Shown here piece after piece: positions 25,753-35,021 of a stretch of DNA of 37,417 nt. Below the pieces are notes generated by a model. That model saw only the letters and a program-made list of their open reading frames with translations. It was not told where the DNA came from and made no database searches. Location of the stretch: the NCBI GenBank assembly GCA_946538475.1, contig CAMNGN010000002.1, forward strand, positions 1 through 37,417, in the 5' to 3' direction. Source of the DNA: an uncultured Blautia sp. Its GTDB lineage: Bacteria; Bacillota; Clostridia; Lachnospirales; Lachnospiraceae. A program made the translations under genes and the position numbers. How positions within the stretch are numbered: the first letter of the stretch is position 1; the number at the start of each line of letters is the position of its first letter.

Positions 25753-27069
25753 ATGGAAACAGAGACAATAACAGCAGACCGCGGACATATGGTAAAGAAG
25801 ATGTACGCGGAACTTGGAATATCCGAAGAAGTCCTCTCCTTTGCGGAGGAGACCGAAAAGACGCTCACGGAGCAGTACAGGAATTTTGACCATACCGCCG
25901 AATACAACCAGCTTAAGGTGCTTTCGGCCATGCAGAAAAACAAGGTGAGCGAAGAGTGCTTCGGATCGACCACGGGATACGGATATAACGATTACGGACG
26001 GGAAACGCTCGAAAAGGTCTATGCGGACACATTCCACACCGAGGCATGTCTGGTCCGCCCGCAGATCGCATGCGGCACACATGCGCTGGCAATCGCACTT
26101 TTCGGGAACCTTCGCCCGGGCGACGAGATCCTTTCTCCCGTCGGAAAGCCGTATGACACCCTGGAGGAGGTCATCGGCATCCGTCCGTCCAGGGGTTCAC
26201 TGGCCGAGTACGGCGTTACTTACCGACAGGTCGAACTGAAAAAAGACGGTTCTTTCGATTACGAAGGAATAAAAGAAGCTTTGAATCCGCGTACTAAACT
26301 TGTCGAGATACAAAGATCCCGCGGGTACCTCACCCGTCCTTCTTTTTCGGTCGCGCAGATCGGTGAGCTGATTAAGTTTATTAAGGGCATTCGTCCCGAT
26401 GTGATCTGCATGGTGGACAACTGCTACGGCGAATTTGTCGACGTCATCGAGCCCTCCGATGTGGGAGCGGATATGATCGTCGGCTCGCTCATCAAAAATC
26501 CCGGCGGCGGACTTGCCCCGATCGGCGGATACATCGCAGGGACAAAGGAATGTATTGAAAACTCGGCCTCCCGGATGACCTGTCCGGGTCTGGGCAGCGA
26601 GGTCGGAGCCACTCTGGGAGTCAACCGTTCTTTCTACCAGGGCTTTTTTCTCGCACCGACCGTCACGGCCGCTGCGCTGAAAGGCGCTGTGTTTGCCTCG
26701 GCACTTTACGAGAGACTTGGTTTTCCGGTAACACCGGGGAGCCGTGAGCAGAGGAACGATATCATCCAGGCGGTCACTCTGGGAGCGCCCGAAAAGCTGA
26801 TCTCTTTCTGCAAAGGCATCCAGGCAGGCGCACCTGTCGACAGCTACGTCGATCCGGAGCCCTGGGATATGCCGGGGTATGACAGTCAGGTGATCATGGC
26901 CGCCGGCGCTTTCATCCAGGGGGCCAGCATCGAGCTGTCCGCTGATGGTCCGATGAAACCGCCGTACAATGTCTATTTCCAGGGAGGGCTGACCTTCCCT
27001 CATGCCAGATACGGAATACTGAAATCTCTCCAGCGTCTTGTCGATGACGGACACGTAAAACTGTCGTAA
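25753..27069 (+). CDS. Methionine gamma-lyase-like PLP enzyme (YnbB/aluminium-resistance family)
   Basis: A fold-type I PLP enzyme of the family annotated as 'methionine gamma-lyase-like' or 'aluminium resistance protein' (B. subtilis YnbB). The PLP-binding lysine is Lys248 in GSLIKNPGGG. The active-site VDNCYGEF and the glycine-rich IGGYIAG are also visible, as is the N-terminal FGSTTGYGYNDYGRE that marks the family. The 438 residues are normal. The true substrate is not established; the name comes from homology only. ATG at 25753 has AGGTGA upstream. It follows miaA by 11 bp, an order also seen in other Firmicutes. Confidence 0.88.
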   Translation: METETITADRGHMVKKMYAELGISEEVLSFAEETEKTLTEQYRNFDHTAEYNQLKVLSAMQKNKVSEECFGSTTGYGYNDYGRETLEKVYADTFHTEACLVRPQIACGTHALAIALFGNLRPGDEILSPVGKPYDTLEEVIGIRPSRGSLAEYGVTYRQVELKKDGSFDYEGIKEALNPRTKLVEIQRSRGYLTRPSFSVAQIGELIKFIKGIRPDVICMVDNCYGEFVDVIEPSDVGADMIVGSLIKNPGGGLAPIGGYIAGTKECIENSASRMTCPGLGSEVGATLGVNRSFYQGFFLAPTVTAAALKGAVFASALYERLGFPVTPGSREQRNDIIQAVTLGAPEKLISFCKGIQAGAPVDSYVDPEPWDMPGYDSQVIMAAGAFIQGASIELSADGPMKPPYNVYFQGGLTFPHARYGILKSLQRLVDDGHVKLS

Positions 27070-27115
27070 AGGATGATGCTTTGCCCAAAAGGGCATTCCG
27101 CGGAAGGATAAAAAT

Positions 27116-28702
27116 ATGATCAGGATCAGTCAGCTGAAGCTGCCGATATATCACACCTCCGAAGAACTCACTGAGGCGGTGCGAAAAGCCCTGAGATGCG
27201 GTGACACGCCTTTTACGTTCCGCATCCGCAGGCAGTCTTTGGATGCCAGAGACAAAACACAGTTAAAATATGTATATACGATCGATGCGGATGTCCGGGG
27301 GGAAAAAGCTCTGCTTCGCCGCAGCGGCAAAAGCCTCGAGGCCGTGACAGAAAAAAAGTACCGTTTTCCGAAATCGGGGACAGAACTGCTGCCGCATCGG
27401 CCGATCGTCGTCGGCAGCGGACCTGCGGGGCTTTTCTGCGCATGGTATCTGGCCAACGCGGGGTATAACCCCATTCTGTTAGAGCGCGGTGAGGATGTCG
27501 ATGCACGAAAGAAGACCGTAGAAGCTTTCTGGGCGGGAGGATCACTCGATCCTGAGTCGAACGTGCAGTTCGGCGAAGGAGGAGCAGGAACTTTTTCGGA
27601 CGGAAAGCTCAATACGCTGGTCAAAGATCCCGCCGGAAGGAACCGGGAAGTGCTTCAGCGTTTTGTGAAAGCCGGAGCGCCGGAGGAGATCCTTTATCTT
27701 CAAAAGCCGCATCTCGGCACCGATATGCTGACGGGTATCGTAAAAAACCTTCGCGCCCAGATCATCTCCATGGGAGGAGAAGTCAGATTCCGCAGCAGAC
27801 TCACCGACCTTGAGATCGGGAACGGCGCTCTTACCGGAGTTGTCGTGAACGATGATGAGCTTATCCCGGCTGAGGTTTGTGTGCTGGCCATAGGTCACAG
27901 CGCAAGAGATACCTTCGCTATGCTGGATGAGCGTAAAGTCATGATGACTCCCAAAGCTTTTGCCGCGGGCGTGCGAATCGAACATCCGCAGACGATGGTC
28001 AATCTGGGTATTTACGGGCAGGAAAAGATAGATATCCTCGGTCCTGCTGCCTACAAAATGACGCACAAGTGCGACAACGGGAGAGGTGTATACACGTTCT
28101 GCATGTGCCCGGGCGGCTATGTCGTCAATGCCTCATCGGAAGAGGGGCGGCTTGCCGTGAACGGCATGAGCTATCACGACAGGGCTTCCGCCAACGCGAA
28201 TAGTGCCGTCATCGTCACGGTGACACCCGATGATTTTGGCGGAGAGGGTCCGCTTGCCGGGATTGCCTTCCAGAGAGGGCTCGAAGAAGCAGCATTCCGG
28301 GAAGGAAGAGGAAACGTTCCGGTGCAGCAGTTCGGTGACTTTGAAAAGAACATGCCGAGCGAAGGTCCCGGAGAAGTCATCCCCTGTATAAAAGGCGGAT
28401 ACCGCTGGGGAAATGTAAGAGAATGTCTTCCCGCTCCGGTTGCGGAGGCTGTCTGTGAAGGGGTTCATGCATTTGCAGATGTGATTCCCGGCTATGACCG
28501 CAGTGATGCGGTGATCGCAGGCGTAGAGAGCCGTACTTCGTCCCCCGTAAGGATCACCAGAGACGATTCTCTCGAGGCAAACTATGGCGGGATCTACCCT
28601 TGCGGAGAAGGCGCGGGATACGCGGGCGGCATCACTTCGGCAGCCATGGATGGCCTGAAAACGGCAGAAGCGATTGCCAAAAAATACGCCTCGCTCAAGT
28701 GA
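27116..28702 (+). CDS. NAD(P)/FAD-dependent dehydrogenase (COG2509-type)
   Basis: A flavoprotein oxidoreductase of unknown substrate. After a roughly 90-residue N-terminal domain (a ferredoxin-like fold in relatives), the dinucleotide-binding motif is VVGSGPAGLFCA, with Gly100, Gly102 and Gly105. The conserved FGEGGAGTFSDGKL follows. A C-terminal FAD-contact segment reads YPCGEGAGYAGGITSAAMDG. The 528 residues are usual for this family. ATG at 27116 has GGAAGGA upstream. It is the last gene of the miaB operon, 46 bp after the PLP enzyme. Confidence 0.88.
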   Translation: MIRISQLKLPIYHTSEELTEAVRKALRCGDTPFTFRIRRQSLDARDKTQLKYVYTIDADVRGEKALLRRSGKSLEAVTEKKYRFPKSGTELLPHRPIVVGSGPAGLFCAWYLANAGYNPILLERGEDVDARKKTVEAFWAGGSLDPESNVQFGEGGAGTFSDGKLNTLVKDPAGRNREVLQRFVKAGAPEEILYLQKPHLGTDMLTGIVKNLRAQIISMGGEVRFRSRLTDLEIGNGALTGVVVNDDELIPAEVCVLAIGHSARDTFAMLDERKVMMTPKAFAAGVRIEHPQTMVNLGIYGQEKIDILGPAAYKMTHKCDNGRGVYTFCMCPGGYVVNASSEEGRLAVNGMSYHDRASANANSAVIVTVTPDDFGGEGPLAGIAFQRGLEEAAFREGRGNVPVQQFGDFEKNMPSEGPGEVIPCIKGGYRWGNVRECLPAPVAEAVCEGVHAFADVIPGYDRSDAVIAGVESRTSSPVRITRDDSLEANYGGIYPCGEGAGYAGGITSAAMDGLKTAEAIAKKYASLK

Positions 28703-28703
28703 G

Positions 28704-28741
28704 GTTTACATTGTATCCGATTTATGGTAAACTATTATAAT
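28704..28741 (+). promoter_or_regulatory. Probable promoter with inverted repeat upstream of radC
   Basis: The 116-bp gap between the flavoprotein and radC contains GTTTAC (28704-28709) and GTAAAC (28727-28732) as an inverted repeat. It overlaps a likely -10 (TATTAT 28733-28738 or TATAAT 28736-28741). TTGTAT (28711-28716) can serve as -35 with a 16-bp spacer to TATTAT. The inverted repeat spans the promoter and could be an operator. Confidence 0.5.
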
Positions 28742-28818
28742 GAATTCATTCAGGAACTGTATGTGTAAGATTTCCATGCAGGCAGCATTCCTAAGAGCCT
28801 CCCTTGTAAAGAGGGCTT

Positions 28819-29532
28819 ATGAATCATATCAAAATAAAAGAACTTCCCGCCGAGCAGCGCCCCTACGAAAAATGTATTTCCATGGGTGCTTCGGCGCTTA
28901 CCGACAATGAGCTGCTGGCGATCATACTGCGCAGCGGCACGAAAGATCTCAATTCGCTTCATCTGGCGGACATTGTCCTTTCCGCAACCGGAAAGACTGC
29001 ATTTCCGGGACTGCAGGGGCTCTATCACATGTCTGTCAGGCAGCTTATGGAACTGCCGGGCATCGGCAAGGTCAAAGCGGTGCAGCTGCTTTGCATAGGA
29101 GAACTGTCGCGCAGAATGGCGTCATCCTCTGCAAAGAATGCCTTGTGTATGGCCGATGCGGCATCGATCGCAGAATATTTTATGGAGCGCCTGCGCCATG
29201 AGGAGCAGGAGCATCTTTACAGTCTTATGCTGGATGCCAAAAACCGTTATCTCGGTGAGCAGCTTATCACAAGAGGAACGGGAAATTCCACGCTGGTCTC
29301 TCCTCGCGAGATATATATCGAGGCACTTCGCAGGCAGGCACTGGGGGTGGTTCTCATTCATAACCATCCGAGCGGAGACCCTTCTCCCAGCGATTATGAC
29401 ATTGATGTTACCGAAAGGATGTTCGTTTCGGGTGAGATGATCGGCATCCCTTTGATGGATCATATTATTATCGGAGATCAGGAATATTTCAGCTTCCGTG
29501 AACAGGGGTTGTTAAACACAGATGATTTTTGA
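28819..29532 (+). CDS. radC: RadC family JAB1/MPN-domain protein
   Basis: A protein of the RadC family; despite the name, a DNA-repair role is not established. The N-terminal helix-hairpin-helix region contains LPGIGKVKAVQL (about 75-90). The C-terminal JAMM metal motif is complete: His181, His183, Ser191 and Asp194 in HNHPSGDPSPSDYD. The 237 residues are typical. radC upstream of mreBCD is a common Firmicute order. The start ATG has AGAGGG upstream, and the 3' end overlaps the MreB-like gene by 11 bp. Confidence 0.93.
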   Translation: MNHIKIKELPAEQRPYEKCISMGASALTDNELLAIILRSGTKDLNSLHLADIVLSATGKTAFPGLQGLYHMSVRQLMELPGIGKVKAVQLLCIGELSRRMASSSAKNALCMADAASIAEYFMERLRHEEQEHLYSLMLDAKNRYLGEQLITRGTGNSTLVSPREIYIEALRRQALGVVLIHNHPSGDPSPSDYDIDVTERMFVSGEMIGIPLMDHIIIGDQEYFSFREQGLLNTDDF

Positions 29533-30535
29533 AAAAGTGTACGGGATAGATCTCGGCAACAGCTCGGTAAAGATCATAACGGGCACGCCGGGGTCTGTCT
29601 ATACCGAAAAGAATATCATCGCGTCGAAAGGGCGCGAGATCATAGCCGTGGGTGACGAGGCATACGCGATGTTGGGCAAACAGCCCATGGATATCCGTGT
29701 CAAATCGCCGATGGCTTTTGGCATGATAGCAGAACTTGAGCTGCAGGAGATCGTCCTTTACACGATGCTTACCCGTATGGGAAATACCCAGGGACTTCGC
29801 TCGGTCATTTATTTTACCGCGCCGCCCGACATGTCTCCGATAGAAAAAAGAGCGTATTATTATGTGGCAAACGGACACTGGATGCGGCAGAACCGGGTAT
29901 TTCTGGTGGAAAGTCCCATGGCAGAAGCCATTGCACTGGGCATAAATCCCGATGACAATACCGGAAATATGATCGTCAACATCGGTTCCGAGAGTACCTC
30001 CTTTGCGATCATTGCGGACGGCCGCATAATCATCAGCCGAAAACTGCAGACCGGCGGCAAGCAGATCACCGAGGCGATCTGTGCGGAGATACGCAGCACG
30101 CATCATCTGCAGATCGGGTACATGACCGGCCGTAAGCTGAAAAACGAACTCGGTTCCCTCAGCGATGATGAGAAAAAAGGAATAAAAGTGATCGGGATCG
30201 ACAGTGTTTCCGGTCTGCCACGCGAGGAGATGATCACCTCAGATGTGGTAAAGGCCGGTATTCTGAACAGTCTGTCGGGTCTCGCTTCAGAGATGAAAAC
30301 TTTTCTGGAGAGGATCCCTCCTCAGATAGCCATGCACATAAAAAAAGAAGGCGTATATCTGACCGGAGGCACGGCCAGACTCCCGGAGCTTCATCAGTAT
30401 CTGGCAGATTATACGGGATTTGCCTTTAACCTTCCCAACATGTACGAAAAGTCCTGCATCAGAGGACTCGGCAAAATCATCGAAGACAAAGAACTCCGCC
30501 GCTTTGCGCTGCCCGTGACGGAGCGCAGATTATAA
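29522..30535 (+). CDS. mreB: Divergent MreB-like actin-family protein
   Basis: A bacterial actin homologue, expected to organise lateral wall synthesis with MreC, MreD, PBP2 and RodA. The phosphate-1 loop is GIDLGNSS (Asp10). The catalytic-type Glu is Glu130 in VESPMAEA. Phosphate-2 is VNIGSEST (153-159), where MreB normally has DIGGGTT. The adenosine motif is LTGGTARLPEL in place of LTGGGALL. The 337 residues and position are those of MreB, but the nucleotide-site loops differ markedly from standard MreB. It may be a specialised paralogue, with a canonical MreB elsewhere in the genome. The start overlaps radC by 11 bp with only a weak ribosome site. Confidence 0.8.
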   Translation: MIFEKVYGIDLGNSSVKIITGTPGSVYTEKNIIASKGREIIAVGDEAYAMLGKQPMDIRVKSPMAFGMIAELELQEIVLYTMLTRMGNTQGLRSVIYFTAPPDMSPIEKRAYYYVANGHWMRQNRVFLVESPMAEAIALGINPDDNTGNMIVNIGSESTSFAIIADGRIIISRKLQTGGKQITEAICAEIRSTHHLQIGYMTGRKLKNELGSLSDDEKKGIKVIGIDSVSGLPREEMITSDVVKAGILNSLSGLASEMKTFLERIPPQIAMHIKKEGVYLTGGTARLPELHQYLADYTGFAFNLPNMYEKSCIRGLGKIIEDKELRRFALPVTERRL

Positions 30536-30562
30536 AAGACTCCCCTTTGAGGTGTTCAAAGA

Positions 30563-31615
30563 ATGAAAAACAGACTTCATTTTCGATTCAATATAAAAAG
30601 CAGGCATCTGCTGGTCATCATGACCCTTTTCTGCCTGGCCTGCATCGTCGGTACGTTTGCTTCCGGCATTGGACCGGGACCGCTGAGAGAAGCGGCGGCT
30701 GCCATTGTTGTTCCCTTTCAGAACAGCATCGAAGCAGTGAGCGGACTGTTTCACGGCGCCCGCGAGAATATGCGTGCCAAGGAAGAACTGATCGCCGAGA
30801 ACGAGGATCTGAAGCTGCAGGTCGAAAGTCTCACGGGGCAGATCAACACGCTTGTCCAGGACCAGCAGGAGCTCAGAAGGCTGCAGGCTCTTTACGATCT
30901 CGATCAGGAATACACGGATTATCCCAAGATAGCAGCGCGCATCATCTCAAAAGATCCGGGTAACTGGTATGATACTTTTATGATCAATAAAGGAAGCCTT
31001 GACGGCATCCGCATCGACAATAATGTCATCGCCGGAAAAGGGCTTGTCGGTATCGTGACGGAAGTAGGTGCCACCTGGGCAACCGTCCGTTCCATCATCG
31101 ATGACAGCAGCAGCGTGAGCGCCATGACGGTCAGCACTTCTGACAACTTTATCGTGCAAGGGGACCTGGAGCTTATCGACGAAGGAAAACTTCGGTTTGT
31201 CGAGCTTTACGATCAGGAAGGAAAAGTGACGACAGGAGAGCAGATCGTCACATCGAACATCAGTGAAAAATATGTCGAAGGTCTGTTTATCGGGTATGTG
31301 AGCGAGGTCGAACAGGATACCAACAATCTGACCAAGACCGGCACCATCGTGACCCCGGTCGACTTCGGACATCTGAGAGACGTCTTTGTCATCACCCGCA
31401 ACAAGGCTGACGCTTACCTTGAGGATGCACCGAAAGCAGCGGACGATTTCCCGGGGGATGAAAACGAAACAGCTGCGGAAGGTACACCTGCGGAGGAAAC
31501 AGCCGCAGAGGATACTTCTTCAGACGAGGTCACGGAAGAAGAGGTTCCCGCCGAAGAAACGCAGACGGAAGAAGAAAGCGGAGACACAGCTTCCGGGAAT
31601 GAGGGAGAAGAGTGA
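30563..31615 (+). CDS. mreC: Rod shape-determining protein MreC
   Basis: A bitopic membrane protein that links the MreB filaments to the extracellular wall enzymes. It has a short basic cytoplasmic tail, one membrane helix (about 16-36), a coiled coil (about 70-108, ENEDLKLQVESLTGQINTL), then the beta-barrel domain with ISKDPGNWYDTFMINKGSLD and VTEVGATWATVRSIID. Residues about 285-350 form an acidic Glu/Thr/Ala-rich tail that standard MreC lacks. The start ATG has GAGGTG nine bases upstream. The stop overlaps mreD in a GTGA. Confidence 0.94.
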   Translation: MKNRLHFRFNIKSRHLLVIMTLFCLACIVGTFASGIGPGPLREAAAAIVVPFQNSIEAVSGLFHGARENMRAKEELIAENEDLKLQVESLTGQINTLVQDQQELRRLQALYDLDQEYTDYPKIAARIISKDPGNWYDTFMINKGSLDGIRIDNNVIAGKGLVGIVTEVGATWATVRSIIDDSSSVSAMTVSTSDNFIVQGDLELIDEGKLRFVELYDQEGKVTTGEQIVTSNISEKYVEGLFIGYVSEVEQDTNNLTKTGTIVTPVDFGHLRDVFVITRNKADAYLEDAPKAADDFPGDENETAAEGTPAEETAAEDTSSDEVTEEEVPAEETQTEEESGDTASGNEGEE

Positions 31616-32139
31616 AAAGCAAGATCATCCATGTTGCAGTGATCCTGGGCTGTTTTTTGCTACAGAGCACTGTCATCAAGAAAATCGCGATCGGATCCAT
31701 AAGTCCTAATCTTATATTGATCCTGTGCGTCTCCATGGGTCTTATGCGAGGCCGCAAGAGCGGAATGTGGACCGGATTTTTCCTGGGCATTCTGACAGAT
31801 ATGTTCTACGGGTCGGTGTTCGGCTTTTATGCGCTTATCTACATGTACGTGGGATTCCTGGCAGGATATGCGCATCGTATCTGCTACGACGATGATCTGA
31901 AGGTGCCCGTGCTTCTTGCCGCAGCGACCGATCTTTTATACGGTCTTTCGGTCTATGCGCTGCAGTTTCTTCTGCGCGGCAGGCTTTCGCTGGGCGTTTA
32001 TTTTGTGCGTATCATCATACCCGAAGTGATATACACGGTAATTCTGACAGTCATCGTCTACAGGATATTCCACTATATCAATTATCATTTTATGTCGCCG
32101 ATCCGGCAGGAGAGAGATTCCATATGGGTAATAAGATAA
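31612..32139 (+). CDS. mreD: Rod shape-determining protein MreD
   Basis: A small polytopic membrane protein of the elongasome. Its 175 residues have about five or six hydrophobic segments and the family stretch RGRKSGMWTGFFLGILTDMF (48-67), a typical MreD signature. It starts with GTG overlapping the mreC stop by four bases. Its 3' end overlaps the PBP2 start by 16 bases, so the three genes are translationally coupled. Confidence 0.92.
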   Translation: MKSKIIHVAVILGCFLLQSTVIKKIAIGSISPNLILILCVSMGLMRGRKSGMWTGFFLGILTDMFYGSVFGFYALIYMYVGFLAGYAHRICYDDDLKVPVLLAAATDLLYGLSVYALQFLLRGRLSLGVYFVRIIIPEVIYTVILTVIVYRIFHYINYHFMSPIRQERDSIWVIR

Positions 32140-35021
32140 AGGGACTTCTGAAAAAGATACGGCTGCAAAGAACGACCGTTCTGCTGCTGTTGTTCTGTTT
32201 CATGTCCTCCGTCCTGATCAGGCAGCTATTTGATCTCCAGATCATTCAGGGACAGGATTACATCCACAAATTTCAGACCAGGACCACCAAGACGCGTGTC
32301 ATCAAAAGTACCAGAGGCAACATTTTCGACCGCAACGGTGTGATGCTGGCCTCCAACATTCTTTCATATACACTGACATTTGAGGACAACGGTTCATACG
32401 ATACGTCCAGGCAGAAAAACCTTACACTCAACGGTACCGCGTACCGTGTTCTGCAGATCCTGGCTTCGAACGGCGATTCTCTGAGCCACAGTTTTCATGT
32501 GATCGTAGGCGAGGACGGTTCGTATGTCTACGATGTCGATGAGGGCTTTACCCTCAACCGTTTTAAAGCCGATGTCTACGGCTGTGCGCTGATCGACGAC
32601 ATGACAGAAGAGCAGAAAGAGTCCACAGCCGAAGAGATGATCGATTACCTGAGCGGTCCTCACAGATTCTCCGTGGTGCTCACGGGCGAGAATGCCTACA
32701 CCCCCGAGGAGCTCGAAAAGTACGGTCTTCCCGAACAGCTTACCAAGCAGGAGATCCTGGACATTTCGATCATGAGATACCTGCTGAATACCAACAGTTT
32801 CAAAAAATACATGCCCGTCACGATCGCGACCAACGTCAGCGAGCAGTCCATAGCGGCCATCATGGAAAATCAGAACGAGCTGCAGGGCATCGATGTCGTC
32901 GAAGATTCCATGCGTCAGTACATCGACGAAGAGAGTATGGCCCCGATCCTTGGGTACATCGGTAAAGCCTCCGCCGAGGAGCTGGAAAATCTGCGGGCTC
33001 AGAACCCCGACTACCCGAATGACGCCGTGGTAGGAAAAGCCGGCATAGAGCAGTACATGGAGCTCACCCTGCAGGGTACCGACGGCGAAGAGACCGTCAC
33101 TGTGGATAACCTCGGAAAAGTCCTGAGGATCGACAATGACACCATCGTAAAGCCGACCGCCGGAAACGACGTGTACCTCACCGTTAACTCCGACTGGCAG
33201 AGCGCCATCTACGAGATCCTCAAACAGAGGGTCGCGGGTATTCTGCTTTCCCGAATAGAGGCGATAGAAGAGTACGATTACGAACTGTACAACAGCGCGG
33301 CCATGATCAAGATCCCTATCTTTGACGTGTACAATGCGCTTGTAGCCAACAGCGTGATCGATATCACAAGATTTGATGATGAAGAAGCCTCCACCGTCGA
33401 GAAAACCCTGCAGTCCAAGTTTGAGAAAAAGCAGGATCAGGTGTTCCGTGTGATCAAAGACCGTCTGACCGGCAGCAATCCTCCGGCCTATAAAGACGAG
33501 GATGAGCAGTATCAGGAATATTTTGATTACATCTGCACCGATCTGCTTCAGAATACGCTGGGCATAATCGAAAAAGCATCGGTGGATACTTCCGACAAGA
33601 CATATATTGCCTATCAGGATGAAGGCGAGATCAGCCTCAGAGAGTATCTGACCTACGCGGCAAGCCAGAACTGGATCGACATCTCACGCATCTCTTCGGA
33701 TGCGGAATATCTTGATTCTCAGGAGGTGTATACCTCCCTCACAGATTATATTCTGGAATATCTGCGGACCGACACAGCTTTCTCCAAGAAACTGTATTAT
33801 TACATGCTGCATGAGCATACCATCACAGGCCAGGAGCTGTGCCTTGTGCTTTTTGAGCAGGGAATCCTCTCCAAGGAGGACAGCGATTATCAGGGCCTTG
33901 CAGCGGGAACCATGAGTGCTTACGATTTCATGATCCAAAAGCTCTGGAACCTCCAGATCGAGCCCGCTCAGCTTGCGCTTACCCCCTGTTCGGCATCGGC
34001 CGTGCTGACCGACGTCAATACCGGCGAAGTAATAGCGTGTGTCTCCTATCCGGGATATGACAACAACCGTCTGACCAACAACATGGATGTTTCGTATTAC
34101 TCCAAGCTGGCCATGGACCTTTCCAGTCCTTTCTTCAACAAGGCCACGCAGCAGCAGACAGCACCCGGCTCGACAATGAAACTTTTGTCTACCATCGCCG
34201 GTATGCTGGAGGGGGTTATCGACGACCAGACCTATTTCAACTGTACCGGTCTTTTCGAGTTCGTCGAACCGCCGATCAGGTGCTGGAACGAGCTGGGACA
34301 CGGTTCTCTCGAAATCAGAGAGGCCATTCAGGAATCATGCAACTATTTCTTCAACATGGTCGGTTTCCAGATCGGCAAGACCGGCGACAATCGCTTTTCC
34401 GAACAGCAGAGTCTGGAAAAACTGCAGTACTATGCTTCGGTCATCGGTCTTGACAAGAAGACGGGCATAGAGCTCACCGAAGCTGCGCCGAAGGTCTCTG
34501 ACAGTCTGGCAGTGCCGTCCTACATCGGACAGGGTACTCATCTGTATACGACCACCGAGCTTTGCCGCTATGCTTCGACGCTGGCAAACTCCGGTACGGT
34601 GTATAACCTGAGCCTTCTCGACAAAGTGGTTACGCCCGACGGCGAAACCGTGACCGATTATCAGCCGGAGATCCTTACAAAAGCCGAGGTGCCTCAGAAC
34701 GTCTGGGACGACATCCACGACGGTATGAGAAGAGTGGTAGAGACCCACGAACAGTTTGACGACCTTCGTATGGAAGTATCGGGAAAGACAGGAACCGCCG
34801 AGGTGGATATCTATCATCCCAACCACGGTCTGTTCATCGGATATGCTCCCTCCGATACTCCGCAGTATGCGATCGCGGTACGTATAGCCAACGGGTATTC
34901 TTCAGGTAATGCGTGTCTGATCGCGAATGACATTTTTAAATACATCTTTGAGCTGGACGATCCGGAAAACATCATCACCGGATACGCCGCGGCCGATACG
35001 AGCGAGACTTCAAATGATTAA
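32124..35021 (+). CDS. mrdA: Penicillin-binding protein 2 (elongasome transpeptidase), long form
   Basis: A class B penicillin-binding protein that cross-links peptidoglycan during side-wall growth. It has a cytoplasmic basic start, one membrane helix (about 17-37), and the pedestal/dimerisation region with TRGNIFDRNGVMLASN. The transpeptidase motifs are STMK (Ser683, Lys686), SCN (738-740) and KTG (888-890). At 965 residues it is about 250-300 longer than typical PBP2. The extra sequence is a largely helical insertion at about 365-625, before the transpeptidase core. The family of the insertion is not recognised; similar long forms occur in clostridial relatives. It lies between mreD and rodA. 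Confidence 0.94.
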   Translation: MGNKIKGLLKKIRLQRTTVLLLLFCFMSSVLIRQLFDLQIIQGQDYIHKFQTRTTKTRVIKSTRGNIFDRNGVMLASNILSYTLTFEDNGSYDTSRQKNLTLNGTAYRVLQILASNGDSLSHSFHVIVGEDGSYVYDVDEGFTLNRFKADVYGCALIDDMTEEQKESTAEEMIDYLSGPHRFSVVLTGENAYTPEELEKYGLPEQLTKQEILDISIMRYLLNTNSFKKYMPVTIATNVSEQSIAAIMENQNELQGIDVVEDSMRQYIDEESMAPILGYIGKASAEELENLRAQNPDYPNDAVVGKAGIEQYMELTLQGTDGEETVTVDNLGKVLRIDNDTIVKPTAGNDVYLTVNSDWQSAIYEILKQRVAGILLSRIEAIEEYDYELYNSAAMIKIPIFDVYNALVANSVIDITRFDDEEASTVEKTLQSKFEKKQDQVFRVIKDRLTGSNPPAYKDEDEQYQEYFDYICTDLLQNTLGIIEKASVDTSDKTYIAYQDEGEISLREYLTYAASQNWIDISRISSDAEYLDSQEVYTSLTDYILEYLRTDTAFSKKLYYYMLHEHTITGQELCLVLFEQGILSKEDSDYQGLAAGTMSAYDFMIQKLWNLQIEPAQLALTPCSASAVLTDVNTGEVIACVSYPGYDNNRLTNNMDVSYYSKLAMDLSSPFFNKATQQQTAPGSTMKLLSTIAGMLEGVIDDQTYFNCTGLFEFVEPPIRCWNELGHGSLEIREAIQESCNYFFNMVGFQIGKTGDNRFSEQQSLEKLQYYASVIGLDKKTGIELTEAAPKVSDSLAVPSYIGQGTHLYTTTELCRYASTLANSGTVYNLSLLDKVVTPDGETVTDYQPEILTKAEVPQNVWDDIHDGMRRVVETHEQFDDLRMEVSGKTGTAEVDIYHPNHGLFIGYAPSDTPQYAIAVRIANGYSSGNACLIANDIFKYIFELDDPENIITGYAAADTSETSND

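Noticed and set aside
27082..27095. TGCCC-AAAA-GGGCA hairpin between the PLP enzyme and the flavoprotein
   Set aside because: The stem is only five pairs and is followed by TTCCGCGG with no T tract, so it is not a terminator.
28760..28906. Short + strand ORF overlapping the start of radC
   Set aside because: It has only a poor ribosome site, a basic composition without a family, and is mostly an out-of-frame reading of radC.
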